Counted from the stretch's first letter, positions 7,783 through 16,067 are shown. The stretch is 42,800 bases of DNA from Peribacillus kribbensis DSM 17871 (GCF_000430765.1 NZ_AUMQ01000043.1:1-42800), one strand, 5' to 3'. Notes: a model not told the origin generated them from the letters alone. Program-made: numbers and translations.

Positions 7783-8433
7783 TCATTCTTCCTCAGAATC
7801 TTCAGTCGGAGAGATTAACCCAAGTTTATCGGCATCCTCAATTTTATAGCTGATCAAAACATATTGATAGGTTGCCTCTTCCTCATCGGATTCCTGGGGA
7901 GGAAGCTCGGGCAAGGGCTCTTTGTCCATCCTGTTTTTCCCCATGGCCTGCATGATCGGTTCCATGGTTTTCCGCCATTCTATTCCTGTCATCCGGTCTG
8001 TGCTGCTATTGATCGTTACATTATAAGGGAGTCTTTTGTACTCCACTCCTGACTGCTTATCCTCCCTGACCTTCTCCAGTGCTTTTTGAAACAGCTTCAG
8101 GCCGGGATCGAGCCTTCGGTGGACCAGGGACATGGTCAGCTCCACTGAGTCGGATTGTTCGTCCAGATTGCCGCTGTAAACCACATCCTCAATATTGACA
8201 GCCCGGTAATATTTTTCAGTAAGATTTCCATGCTGCTTAGTGTCTACCACTTCCAGGAGCTCAAGCTTCATCATTTTTTTGACATGATAATAAAGATTTA
8301 AAGGATCCTCTCCCAGCTGCTCCGCCAAATATTTGACGGTAACAGGCTTATCCTGTGCCAGGTGCAGAATCCGGCTCCGTCTGGGATCAGACAGAACCTT
8401 CATTAATTCCATAGATGAAATTTTCCACTTCAA
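7783..8433 (-). CDS. ArsR-like winged-helix transcriptional regulator
   Basis: The N-terminal 80 residues form a winged-helix DNA-binding domain typical of ArsR/HTH_20 proteins (MELMKVLSDPRRSRILHLAQ, then LAEQLGEDPLNLYYHVKKM). The remaining 130 residues have no motif I recognise and end in an acidic tail (SEEE). I set the start at TTG 8433, because GGGGGA at 8441-8446 is 7 nt upstream; an in-frame TTG at 8448 would overlap that site. The gene follows an MFS exporter on the same strand with a gap of 93 bp, so the pair probably forms an operon in which the regulator controls the exporter. A palindrome in the shared promoter (9818-9831) is a candidate operator. Confidence 0.85.
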   Translation of the reverse strand: MKWKISSMELMKVLSDPRRSRILHLAQDKPVTVKYLAEQLGEDPLNLYYHVKKMMKLELLEVVDTKQHGNLTEKYYRAVNIEDVVYSGNLDEQSDSVELTMSLVHRRLDPGLKLFQKALEKVREDKQSGVEYKRLPYNVTINSSTDRMTGIEWRKTMEPIMQAMGKNRMDKEPLPELPPQESDEEEATYQYVLISYKIEDADKLGLISPTEDSEEE

Positions 8434-8526
8434 GATGATATCCCCCAACCATCAAAGATGTATGGGCTGCAGTCATTTCCAGATACAGCCATATAAATAA
8501 GAATACCATATTGACTTCGCACAGTC

Positions 8527-9780
8527 TTAATCAATTGTCCGGACAACCTTCACGGTTAAAAGAATAATCACGATCCAGAGAAGCAGGAGCATGCTTGAAA
8601 CCAGCATGATGACGCTGATCGAGAGTCCTGCTGTCAGCAATGCCGCAACGAGTGCATACGAAATAGGTGTAAACCCGTTAGAGGCGGTAGACATCAAGCT
8701 CTGGACACGGCCCATCATCTCTGGCTCTACAATCTGCTGAGTGATGGAAGGTCCGATAATATTGCTGATGGCTAAACATACTCCAGCGGTGAAGAGAATG
8801 CCCAAGGCAGGAGTCGTGGAGTTCAGCTGGCTGACCGAACCATTCAAAATGGCCATCGTGCCGATCAGTGAAAGGCTCAGGATGGAGCGTTTCCGCTTAA
8901 AATTCACGATTCCCGTGAATAAGGCGCCGGCCAGCATCCCGATTGCAAGGGAGCTTTCAATTACGCTGAGGTCCATCACATCTCCGTGAAACCTTCCTTC
9001 AACAAGGAGAGGAAGGCCAGCATTCATGGGCCCAACCAGAAAGAGATTGGCAATAACAGAAGTAATCATGGATGTAAGGAGATATGGAACTCGTTTTACA
9101 TAAAGGATGCCTTCTTTTAAATCCTTAAAGAATCCAGCCGTTTTTTTAAAGGAAGAGTTTTTCTTTGGTTCCTTCATGAAAAGTACGAAAAGCCCGCTGA
9201 GCATAATCATGATCCCGGCTGTGGCAAAGGAAGCTTTAAACGAGCCGAACTTAATGAGTGCTCCGGCAATAACAGGGCCCAGGAGAAAAGAAAGCTGATT
9301 GGTCGTTTGCAGGACAGAGTTGGCCCTTACTAATTGTTCCTTAGTCACCAGGGTAGGGAGGATTGAATTGCTTGCAGGCCAGAAAAACGAGTCAAGGATG
9401 CCAAAGATACAGGCGAAGACAAATAGGATGGATATGCTTGCCGCCCCCTGGAAAACAAGATAAGCAAGAACCAGAACAAGCAGGCCTCTGGAGATGCTGG
9501 AAATGCTCATGATGACCGACCGGCGGATCCTGTCGGCTGCGACTCCCCCAATGGCCATCAAAAGCACACGCGGAATGGTAGTGGCCATCAGGATTAAGCC
9601 AAGCTTCGCATCCAGATTCAAGCCTTTGATCACATACCAGGTCTCCGACATTAAATAAATCGAAAATGCAAAGCTTGATAAAATGGCTGCACCTGCCAAA
9701 CAAAGGAACCTGGAATTTTTCCATAAAAGACTGAGAGAAACTGCCTGCTGCTCCATAGAGAGAGTTTTAGCCTGTTCCAT
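8527..9780 (-). CDS. MFS efflux transporter (MFS_3, macrolide-efflux type)
   Basis: The 417-residue protein has the twelve hydrophobic segments expected of a major facilitator. Features of the MefA-like MFS_3 branch are seen: FLCLAGAAILSSFAFSIYLM at the N terminus, PRVLLMAIGGVAADRIRRS (the loop 2-3 motif A with its Asp-Arg) and GPVIAGALIKFGSFKASFATAG in the middle. Such proteins export drugs or metabolites by proton antiport; the substrate cannot be inferred. ATG 9780 is preceded by AGGAGG at ideal spacing. It is the first gene of a two-gene unit with the downstream HTH regulator. Confidence 0.88.
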   Translation of the reverse strand: MEQAKTLSMEQQAVSLSLLWKNSRFLCLAGAAILSSFAFSIYLMSETWYVIKGLNLDAKLGLILMATTIPRVLLMAIGGVAADRIRRSVIMSISSISRGLLVLVLAYLVFQGAASISILFVFACIFGILDSFFWPASNSILPTLVTKEQLVRANSVLQTTNQLSFLLGPVIAGALIKFGSFKASFATAGIMIMLSGLFVLFMKEPKKNSSFKKTAGFFKDLKEGILYVKRVPYLLTSMITSVIANLFLVGPMNAGLPLLVEGRFHGDVMDLSVIESSLAIGMLAGALFTGIVNFKRKRSILSLSLIGTMAILNGSVSQLNSTTPALGILFTAGVCLAISNIIGPSITQQIVEPEMMGRVQSLMSTASNGFTPISYALVAALLTAGLSISVIMLVSSMLLLLWIVIILLTVKVVRTID

Positions 9781-9817
9781 ATTTTTTCCTCCTGATCATT
9801 GGAATTAAATACATCAT

Positions 9818-9872
9818 TGTAATTTATTACAGCGTTATAATTTATTCTATGACAGGATACATAAATTGTAAA
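9818..9872 (-). promoter_or_regulatory. Promoter and candidate operator of the MFS-regulator operon
   Basis: On the minus strand TTTACA (9867-9872), a 17-bp spacer and TAGAAT (9844-9849) form a sigma-A-type promoter. About 12 bp downstream of the -10 is a perfect palindrome TGTAAT-TT-ATTACA (9818-9831), placed where a repressor could block transcription. A related half, ATAATTTATTCTAT, lies next to it over the -10. Confidence 0.55.
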
Positions 9873-9956
9873 TATTTTTTTATATTTTTCTGACATTTAT
9901 TAAAAAGGAAATTTTTTCTAAATTCATTCGTAGAAAAACTTATAGGAGGAAGGAAA

Positions 9957-10130
9957 ATGAATACATACGAATATAAGACCATCAAAATTGAGGGTAAAGG
10001 ATTTTTTAATACTTCTTACGAAAATGATAAGCTGTTGAATGAATATGGGGCAGAGGGCTGGAAGGTCACAGCCTCCTTTCCCTAGATGCTTAATGGGAGT
10101 GCAGTTTCGTTTCGATTTACTACACATTGA
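9957..10130 (+). pseudogene. DUF4177-like small protein with an in-frame amber codon
   Basis: From ATG 9957 (AGGAGG at about 9944-9949) the frame encodes MNTYEYKTIKIEGKGFF..LLNEYGAEGWKV, which has the YEYK-TVKI and LNxxGxEGWxL signatures of DUF4177 proteins. A TAG at 10083-10085 stops it after 42 residues. The same frame then continues MLNGSAVSFRFTTH to TGA at 10130, which would give the family's usual length of about 57 residues. So this is most simply a nonsense mutation, although a short functional product cannot be excluded. The function of DUF4177 proteins is unknown. Confidence 0.6.
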
Positions 10131-10168
10131 TGAAAGAACATACTTGATGGATTGCTGAGGTGCTGTTC

Positions 10169-10579
10169 ATGAAAGAAGTCAGAGAGCTGATTCACACACG
10201 AAAACAGGGAGTAAAGGAAATAGATATCCAAGCAGCAGAAGACAAACTGGCTGTGACTTTTCCCGAACAATATCGGGATCTATTTAAATTAGTCAATAAC
10301 GCTGAAATCGGAGAATGGATTCTTTACCCTGTCAAAGATGAGGGAAATCCGAAATCATGGGATGATGTGGTCAGGCAGAATACAGAAGTCAGGGAAGATA
10401 GAATGCCAGGGGACTTTATTGCCATCGGAGAAGATGGGTCAGGAGATAAGCTTTGTTTGAAAACGAGCAATGGGATCATAGAGGACCAGATCTATCTCTG
10501 GTATCATGAAACGGCAGAAGTAGAGGATTACGCTGCCAGCCTTAGAGAATTTATTGTCAGAAAGACGGAAGAAGGATAA
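10169..10579 (+). CDS. SMI1/KNR4 (SUKH) family protein
   Basis: The 136-residue protein fits the SUKH fold: an N-terminal helix, IQAAEDKLAVTFPEQYRDLFKLVNN (the family's E..LP..Y..F..N signature), GDFIAIGEDGSGDKLCL and a C-terminal YLWYHETAEVEDYAASLREFI. SUKH proteins are often immunity proteins for polymorphic toxins, but free-standing Bacillus members are common and no toxin gene is adjacent. I start at ATG 10169, as GAGG at 10157-10160 is 8 nt upstream; the GTG at 10160 would overlap it. It follows the DUF4177 remnant by 38 bp and may share its promoter. Confidence 0.8.
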   Translation: MKEVRELIHTRKQGVKEIDIQAAEDKLAVTFPEQYRDLFKLVNNAEIGEWILYPVKDEGNPKSWDDVVRQNTEVREDRMPGDFIAIGEDGSGDKLCLKTSNGIIEDQIYLWYHETAEVEDYAASLREFIVRKTEEG

Positions 10580-10597
10580 GCGGTTACCTGGTATGTA

Positions 10598-10630
10598 AAA
10601 AAGCATCCAGATGGGCTGGATGCTTTCATT
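10598..10630. terminator. Bidirectional intrinsic terminator
   Basis: AAAGCATCCAG and CTGGATGCTTT pair perfectly, with an A-run before and U-rich sequence after. It serves the SUKH gene and the facing small gene at 10632-10853. Confidence 0.88.
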
Positions 10631-10631
10631 A

Positions 10632-10853
10632 TTATAAAATTTTGCCGGATAGTAAGACGCCTAAACAGTTATCTGTGACATCTGTCACTTCGCACTCTGT
10701 TAAAGCTATGTGTTTTTCTGCTTCTAATAGTTTGGCTGATTCCATGATTTCTTGATTGTCTTCGTAACTCTCAGTGATCATGATAAAAGAAAAATCGCCT
10801 CGGTCTGTTGATCTCTCTTGTTTAATTTGGTCTAATAAAAATCCCTTTTCCAT
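10632..10853 (-). CDS. Small hypothetical protein (73 aa)
   Basis: I do not recognise this protein. It is acidic, starts MEKGFLLDQIKQER and has a predicted helical centre (YEDNQEIMESAKLLEAEKHI) followed by ECEVTDVTDNCLGVLLSGKIL with two cysteines. ATG 10853 has a GGGGGAT ribosome site at correct spacing and a shared terminator at its end, so it looks like a real gene. Confidence 0.6.
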   Translation of the reverse strand: MEKGFLLDQIKQERSTDRGDFSFIMITESYEDNQEIMESAKLLEAEKHIALTECEVTDVTDNCLGVLLSGKIL

Positions 10854-11193
10854 ATGATCCCCCTATTTTACTTTCTTGATGAAAGAAATATTTCCTAAAA
10901 ATCTGCACTATGAGGCAGGAAGGACAAAGGTGCTTAAGTGTCAGCTTTATGAAATACCTGCTGGAGTTATCTACAATTCAATCATATCAGCTATAGGTCC
11001 ATAGTCATATTGGGAAATATTCTGGCCATTTCAACGATATTCATATTTTTGAACACATAAAGGGAGACGGACAGCAGTCCTTTTAACTAAATGAGAGTTG
11101 GTATAGTTGGGAAACTTTTATGGGAATTTTAAGTTTCTATTTATTGGAAGCAGTTTTTTAAATATCTTAAGTAGTCTGGACTCCGGAGGCTGT
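10854..11193. other. Intergenic stretch, nothing supported
   Basis: AT-rich sequence between two minus-strand genes. I see no open frame with a ribosome site, no repeat and no clear hairpin. In particular no short secreted-peptide gene is visible downstream of the RRNPP-like regulator, where such genes often lie. Confidence 0.6.
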
Positions 11194-11227
11194 AAGAAAA
11201 TGGTTCGGAGCAGGACGGCTCCGAACC
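11194..11227 (-). terminator. Intrinsic terminator after the RRNPP-like gene
   Basis: GGTTCGGAGC and GCTCCGAACC form a perfect 10-bp stem with a 6-nt loop, followed on the minus strand by ATTTTCTT. Confidence 0.8.
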
Positions 11228-11229
11228 GA

Positions 11230-12465
11230 TTAATTTTGAAACAGCTGCTGGCTTTTCTCCATATATGTAATGGCTTCTTTATACATTCCCTTACTCTTAT
11301 AGTGTTTTTCCAGCACACTATAGAGCTCCTCGCCGTGGACCTTTTGTAAATTGTCTTTTTCAAGCATGGGAAGCAGGTGGTTTTCTAAATAATGAAAGGC
11401 TTCGTCTTCATTCTTGAATAATAATAAGTGATATTCAGCCAAGTGCTGATATTTTTTTATGCCCGATTTTTTGGCGAGGGTCTTTAGCTTTTTGAAAGCG
11501 GGAAAGCTGTCTTCCATATTTTCAATATATAATAAATCCGCGTATCCATACAGGCTTGTAAGATAATACGGACTTGCAGGATCCTGAAGTTCAAGGCTTA
11601 GTTTATAGTATTTTAAGGCCTCTCCGTTATCCTCCAGCTTTCTATAAAGATACGCCATATTATGATAGATTTGAGGACGCAGATTTTCCTGGTCTTTAAA
11701 AATTTCCAGGCTCCTCAATAAATGCTCATAGCAATCTATGGCCTCTTTGAAAATTCTCGTATGGGTATAATGGATGCCCAAAAGCATCAGGGTATGGATG
11801 ATCCTGATAAAATTATAGTTTTCAGAGAACAGGGCAAGCGCTTTTTTGGCATAATGAACGGAAACACCCGGTTCTTCCTTCAGGCTCTTGGTCAGCGCCA
11901 TATAATAATAAAATTCGCCGATATCTTTGGAAAGGAAATTGGTGGTCAATAGCTGCATAAACAGTTCTTCGGCTTCCTCATACTTATTCTCGGTCATAAG
12001 AAGAATGGCACTATAATAAGTGAAGGAGTAATGATCCTGCTGGGAAAAATTCTTTTTATTTTTTAAAAGCATACTTTTATGTTCTTCAGCTTTTTCAAGG
12101 TCTCCGCAAAAGGTGTAATACCTTAATTTCATAAGGGAGAACTGATTGATATAAGAAGAATATAAAATAAGCTCCTCCAATTCTTCTAAAGAGTTATAGA
12201 TCTCCGCTGCTTTATCTCTTTGAATATAGATGATTGCCGTGTGCAGCTCATCCAGCAGCTTCCCTATTTTCTCTTCTTTTTCATGAACTTCTTTTAAATC
12301 TATATCCAGCTTCTCTAATAATAGTTTTAGAGTATCCTGATTCACTTCTTTTGTATTATTTTCTATTTTGCTCAAATGCGGGGTAGAACAAATTCCAGAG
12401 GCAAGTTCTCGCTGAGTGATATTTTTTCGAATTCGATAGGCCTTAATCAAGGAGCCCAGCTTCAT
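11230..12465 (-). CDS. HTH-TPR regulator of the RRNPP type (NprR/PlcR-like)
   Basis: The 411-residue protein has an N-terminal XRE-type helix-turn-helix (LGSLIKAYRIRKNITQRELA, then SKIENNTKEVNQDTL; residues 3-60) and then about 330 residues of tetratricopeptide repeats (for example YEEAEELFMQLLTTN, YYLTSLYGYADLLY, KEAITYMEKSQQ). This is the layout of RRNPP regulators, which bind short imported signal peptides in the TPR groove and control exoenzymes, sporulation or virulence. The peptide genes are usually beside the regulator; I find none. Start ATG 12465 has an AGGAGG ribosome site (GGAGGGTTATT before the ATG). A TPR regulator without a peptide ligand is the alternative. Confidence 0.82.
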   Translation of the reverse strand: MKLGSLIKAYRIRKNITQRELASGICSTPHLSKIENNTKEVNQDTLKLLLEKLDIDLKEVHEKEEKIGKLLDELHTAIIYIQRDKAAEIYNSLEELEELILYSSYINQFSLMKLRYYTFCGDLEKAEEHKSMLLKNKKNFSQQDHYSFTYYSAILLMTENKYEEAEELFMQLLTTNFLSKDIGEFYYYMALTKSLKEEPGVSVHYAKKALALFSENYNFIRIIHTLMLLGIHYTHTRIFKEAIDCYEHLLRSLEIFKDQENLRPQIYHNMAYLYRKLEDNGEALKYYKLSLELQDPASPYYLTSLYGYADLLYIENMEDSFPAFKKLKTLAKKSGIKKYQHLAEYHLLLFKNEDEAFHYLENHLLPMLEKDNLQKVHGEELYSVLEKHYKSKGMYKEAITYMEKSQQLFQN

Positions 12466-12918
12466 AATAACCCTCCTAGTATCTCTACATTAAAAATATA
12501 CCATTTGACAGGTGTAAAGAGGGTGAAAAATGATAATTTGTATTGGTTTAGGGGGGGATTACCGATATACTTTAAAAATCGATTTATGATTTGTCTATGT
12601 GAAAAATAGAAGTATAGGAGATTTGCCACGTTATCCTTTCTAAACAAAGATACAAAACGCAGAAAGAGAGTATTCAGGAATGCGGTTGTTAAATAAGAAC
12701 AACCGCTTTTATGGCGTGTAAAAAAATTGAATCTAACCATACGAACAATGATAGCGTTTCCATTTGTAATCTGCACCTTTCCAGAAGTTGACACAGCTCT
12801 CTAAATGCACTAAATTTGTTTACAAAGTGGAGAATCGCTTTAAAGGAATAAAGAACTGTTGGAAGTCATGTGAAATCTATCACAACAAAACATGAATGCT
12901 GAGCTGGAGGGGATATGG
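12466..12918. other. Divergent intergenic region with an orphan hairpin
   Basis: This region holds the promoters of the RRNPP-like gene (left) and the aldolase-like gene (right). At 12682-12711 GCGGTTGTT pairs with AACAACCGC and is followed by TTTTAT, a terminator-like hairpin with no plus-strand gene in front. A TTGACA at 12505-12510 lies upstream but without a good -10 at 17 bp. A 29-codon GTG frame at 12522-12608 has no usable ribosome site. A small RNA is possible but unproven. Confidence 0.4.
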
Positions 12919-13974
12919 ATGGTACGGTTTGAAAATGATTATGCTGAGGGTGCTCATGAGCGGATTCTGAAACGATTGGTGGAAACCAATGAAGAGCAGA
13001 CACCTGGATATGGGATGGATGAGCATTGTGAAACGGCCAGGGCCTATATTCGAAGAGCTTGTGAGTCAGAAGAGGCAGATGTACACTTTCTGGTTGGCGG
13101 AACACAGACCAATACAACGGTGATCGCGTCCATATTACGTCCGTATCAAGGCGTAATTGCTGCGATTTCCGGGCATATTGCCATACATGAAACAGGGGCT
13201 ATTGAAGATACGGGCCATAAGGTGCTGACTGTTCCGAGTGAAGATGGGAAAATCCAGGCAGAACAGGTGAAAGAATTATGCGATGCCCACTGGAATGACG
13301 GAGGTCCTGAGCACTTGGTACAGCCTGGCATGGTTTATATTTCACAGCCTACCGAAAATGGCACCACGTACAGTAAAGCTGAACTGGAAGAGCTGAGTAA
13401 GGTCTGCCGGGAACTTGGGCTGCCGCTCTTTATAGATGGTGCCCGATTGGGCTATGGCCTGGTTTCTGAAGGAAGTGATCTATCCCTGGCAGATATTGCG
13501 AGACTCAGTGATGTGTTTTATATCGGGGGAACGAAGATAGGAGCCTTGTTCGGGGAAGCCGTTGTCATTATTAATGAGGACTTGAAAAAGGATTTCCGTT
13601 ATTTCATCAAGCAAAGAGGCGGATTGCTGGCGAAAGGAAGACTGCTTGGGATCCAATTCGAAACCCTTTTTGAGGATGGCTTATACTTTGAAATGTCCCA
13701 TCATGCCGTCGAAATGGCCATGAACATCCGCGAGGCATTTATCGAAAAAGGCTTTTCACTGCGATACGATTCCAAGACCAATCAGCAGTTCCCTATTTTA
13801 CCCAATGATGTGCTGGAGAAACTCAGCAAAACGTACTCCTTTTCCTTCTGGGAACACATCGGCGATTCACACAGTGTGGTTCGGTTTTGTACCAGCTGGG
13901 CGACTAAAAAGGAAAATGTTAAACAGCTGATCGAGGATATCAAGGCGTTAGAAATGGAATATGCAAGCGTGTAA
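12919..13974 (+). CDS. Threonine-aldolase-family PLP enzyme
   Basis: The 351-residue protein belongs to the beta-eliminating-lyase/low-specificity threonine aldolase group of fold-type I PLP enzymes. Visible features: MVRFENDYAEGAHERIL at the N terminus, HFLVGGTQTNTTVIASIL (cofactor phosphate region), HIAIHETGAIE, LPLFIDGARLGYGL (the Asp that binds the pyridine nitrogen) and FYIGGTKIGALFGEA with the Schiff-base lysine. It would cleave threonine or a related beta-hydroxy amino acid to glycine and an aldehyde. I start at ATG 12919 because GGAGGGG at 12906-12912 is 6 nt upstream and family members begin MxRFENDY; an ATG at 12892 lacks a ribosome site. It is a single-gene unit ending in a terminator. 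Confidence 0.87.
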   Translation: MVRFENDYAEGAHERILKRLVETNEEQTPGYGMDEHCETARAYIRRACESEEADVHFLVGGTQTNTTVIASILRPYQGVIAAISGHIAIHETGAIEDTGHKVLTVPSEDGKIQAEQVKELCDAHWNDGGPEHLVQPGMVYISQPTENGTTYSKAELEELSKVCRELGLPLFIDGARLGYGLVSEGSDLSLADIARLSDVFYIGGTKIGALFGEAVVIINEDLKKDFRYFIKQRGGLLAKGRLLGIQFETLFEDGLYFEMSHHAVEMAMNIREAFIEKGFSLRYDSKTNQQFPILPNDVLEKLSKTYSFSFWEHIGDSHSVVRFCTSWATKKENVKQLIEDIKALEMEYASV

Positions 13975-13988
13975 AAAACATTTTATAG

Positions 13989-14026
13989 AGATTGCCGGGA
14001 ACGTTCCATCTGGCAATCTTTTTTAA
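13989..14026 (+). terminator. Intrinsic terminator after the aldolase-like gene
   Basis: AGATTGCC and GGCAATCT form the stem, with GGAACGTTCC inside the loop, then seven U. Confidence 0.85.
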
Positions 14027-14055
14027 TGTTTATGCATGATTAAAGCAAGGAATCC

Positions 14056-14295
14056 TTGCTGGCTTTTCCTTATAAATATGCGGCAAATAATCTATTTTGG
14101 AATGAAGATAAGCTCCAGCCGCTCATACAGCGGATTAACGAGCGGTATGTCCATTCTGATACAAAGGAGAAAATCTACTGTTATATGCTCCGTATCTTCC
14201 TTGAGGAAATATATAATACAGTGATCCTCGATGAAACAGGCCATGATATAAATGGGTGGCGAATTGACTGCAAACGATTAGGGATCAATTCTTGA
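14056..14295 (+). CDS. Hypothetical protein (79 aa), doubtful
   Basis: An open frame from TTG 14056 encodes a protein-like sequence (YKYAANNLFWNEDKLQPLIQ, then YCYMLRIFLEEIYNTVILDE). I do not recognise a family. The start has only a weak AAGGAA site and sits in a 7-bp palindrome (AGCAAGG/CCTTGCT), so this may be the tail of a lost gene. It ends before the strong palindrome at 14321. Confidence 0.35.
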   Translation: MLAFPYKYAANNLFWNEDKLQPLIQRINERYVHSDTKEKIYCYMLRIFLEEIYNTVILDETGHDINGWRIDCKRLGINS

Positions 14296-14316
14296 ATCAG
14301 TGATCTCTGTTAAAAA

Positions 14317-14348
14317 CAAAAAATCCGGCCGCTGCAGCGGCCGGATTT
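14317..14348 (-). terminator. Perfect 28-bp palindrome, likely bidirectional terminator
   Basis: 14321-14348 is fully self-complementary (AAATCCGGCCGCTG / CAGCGGCCGGATTT) and is followed on the minus strand by TTTGTTTTT. It would end transcripts from the sugar-porter remnant to its right and the doubtful frame to its left. Confidence 0.75.
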
Positions 14349-14438
14349 CTGTCATTAATGGGCATTGCCCTGTGTAAGTTTTTTCTTTTTCAAGGACTTC
14401 CTTTTTGCGTAATATCTCTGCTCGCGTTTGTGGAAGCT

Positions 14439-14624
14439 TTATTCAATTTCCTCTAAAGAACGGCCCTTGGTTTCAGGGACATATTTCTTAACAAAGATAA
14501 GGGACAGAACGCCGAATCCCACAAATATAAAGAAGGTGGACGATAGGCCGACTGCGGCATTGAGCACTGGGAACAGCAGGCCTGACTCAAGATTCTGAAG
14601 TGTCGGAGCCTGGTAGCCATTCAT
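14439..14624 (-). pseudogene. C-terminal remnant of a sugar-porter (MFS) transporter
   Basis: The frame carries LLFPVLNAAVGLSSTFFIFV, then GVLSLIFVKKYVPETKGRSLEEIE. The last phrase is the conserved C-terminal motif (PETKGxSLEEIE) of sugar porters such as GlcP, AraE and CsbC. Only about 45 of about 460 residues remain; upstream (beyond about 14600) the family likeness ends at once. A real terminator follows, so the deletion removed the 5' 90% of the gene. Confidence 0.75.
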
Positions 14625-14715
14625 CCGTTAAAAATGTCTTTCCGTAGCGAACTTGTCCATGCCGAATCTTCTTATTGTGAATAAAATAGATTACTAGAAC
14701 ACATGAGGTGATGGG

Positions 14716-15585
14716 ATGACACTTTATTCTGGGAGGGAACTGCCCTATTGGAAAAACCTGCCTTACGCTGGAGAGACAAGCCTTCCGAAAGGAATTGATC
14801 CAGCTGCAGGTTCTTGGCCGACCTTCTTTTTAAGAAGAAACAGCAGGGGAGAATTTTTAGATGGAGAGGGCCAGAAACTATCATTTAATCTCCCGCATCC
14901 ATCGAAAATAGATTTTGCGGGAAGAGAATTGGAGGTAGTGAAAAAAGCGCTGCGCAATCTGACGCCGGAGCAGATTACCATTGCTGAATATTGGGGGGCA
15001 GGGCCGGCTACCAAGCAATGGACTCCAATCATTGACCGGCTCGTTGATACGTATAACTTATCGCCTGCTTATGCGGCAAGAGTATTGGCGGTGGTTCAGG
15101 CGGGGATTCATGATACCTTTGTGGTGACCTGGTATCTTAAATTTCTATGGCAGGTGCCGCGCCCGAATCAATTGGATCCTAAGCTTAGGACAATCCTCTG
15201 TACGCCGAAATTTCCAGCATACCCATCAGGACATGCGGCCATTTCAGGATGTGCCGAAGTGATTCTGAGCTACTATTTTCCGGCTGAAGCCCAAAAGCTG
15301 AGACGGCTTGCGGAAGAAAATGCGGTATCCCGCATTTATGCAGGCGTCCATTTTCCTGCTGATGGATCAGGAGGGCTTTCACTTGGAAGACAGATCGGAC
15401 ATATTGTGGTAGATCGGATTAAAAGAGCCCTCGACAAAAATGGGGATAGGATCGACATCCCTCAGCAAGAAAATCGAAGTGCCATTTTGATTCCGCCTCC
15501 ATACCGTCAGGCCATTCCTTTCCCAAGAGGCAGGGACTGTTCTTCTCTCCTGGATCCGCGGGAGGACCCGGAAGCACGGTCATAA
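14716..15585 (+). CDS. PAP2/vanadium-haloperoxidase family protein
   Basis: The 289-residue protein has the three parts of the PAP2/haloperoxidase active site: KFLWQVPRPNQL (K-x6-RP), PAYPSGHAAISG (PSGH) and SRIYAGVHFPADGSG (SRx5Hx3D). The domain fills residues 80-245. The layout without transmembrane segments, with an alpha-helical N-terminal part, matches soluble bacterial vanadium-dependent haloperoxidase-like proteins rather than membrane lipid phosphatases. Whether it has peroxidase or acid phosphatase activity cannot be told from these motifs. ATG 14716 follows GAGGTGATGG. It precedes the Nudix gene, which has its own promoter. Confidence 0.85.
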   Translation: MTLYSGRELPYWKNLPYAGETSLPKGIDPAAGSWPTFFLRRNSRGEFLDGEGQKLSFNLPHPSKIDFAGRELEVVKKALRNLTPEQITIAEYWGAGPATKQWTPIIDRLVDTYNLSPAYAARVLAVVQAGIHDTFVVTWYLKFLWQVPRPNQLDPKLRTILCTPKFPAYPSGHAAISGCAEVILSYYFPAEAQKLRRLAEENAVSRIYAGVHFPADGSGGLSLGRQIGHIVVDRIKRALDKNGDRIDIPQQENRSAILIPPPYRQAIPFPRGRDCSSLLDPREDPEARS

Positions 15586-15614
15586 AATATTCAAATATTT
15601 CCCAGTGTATTTTT

Positions 15615-15622
15615 GCTATAAT
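15615..15622 (+). promoter_or_regulatory. Extended -10 promoter of the Nudix gene
   Basis: TGCTATAAT (TGnTATAAT) lies about 28 bp upstream of the ATG at 15650. The -35 region is weak, as usual for extended -10 promoters. Confidence 0.6.
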
Positions 15623-15649
15623 GAAAGCGGAAACCAAGGGGGAATATAG

Positions 15650-16060
15650 ATGGAGAAATGGTATGGCTCAGCAGGAATTTGTATAGATCAAGAGGGACGG
15701 ATTCTCATGGTGCTTCAGGGGAAAACGGAAGAGGAAAAGCGATGGACCATTCCTTCAGGCGGCCTGGAGACAGGTGAAACCTTCGCTGAATGCTGCCTCA
15801 GGGAAGTCTGGGAAGAAACCGGATATCGTGCAGAATTGATCAAGCCCTTATTCGTCAAAAACGGAACGTCCTATGGAATAGAAGTGGAGGTCCACTACTT
15901 CGAGCTTCGTGTAATTGGGGGTACAGCCGCTATCCAGGACCCAGATGAACTGATCCATGAGATTGCCTGGAAGCATCCTCATGAACTGGATGAGCTGGTT
16001 TTGTCCTTTCCGGAGGACCAGGGATTCTTGATGGATTATGCAGCAGGAGTCCACTCATAG
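15650..16060 (+). CDS. Nudix hydrolase
   Basis: The 136-residue protein contains a complete Nudix box, GGLETGETFAECCLREVWEE plus TGY (Gx5Ex7REUxEExGU), at about residues 38-60. The catalytic glutamates (REVWEE) bind the metal. Members hydrolyse nucleoside diphosphates linked to another moiety, such as oxidised dNTPs or ADP-ribose; the substrate is not clear. ATG 15650 has GGGGGA 7 nt upstream. It is probably a single-gene unit with its own extended -10 promoter. Confidence 0.9.
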   Translation: MEKWYGSAGICIDQEGRILMVLQGKTEEEKRWTIPSGGLETGETFAECCLREVWEETGYRAELIKPLFVKNGTSYGIEVEVHYFELRVIGGTAAIQDPDELIHEIAWKHPHELDELVLSFPEDQGFLMDYAAGVHS

Positions 16061-16067
16061 GATGAAC

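Noticed and set aside
10169-10579. Toxin-immunity module around the SUKH protein
   Set aside because: No polymorphic toxin, secretion or second immunity gene is adjacent; SUKH proteins also occur alone in Bacillus.
12522-12608. Signal peptide gene for the RRNPP-like regulator
   Set aside because: The 29-codon GTG frame has no signal sequence and its ribosome site would overlap the start.
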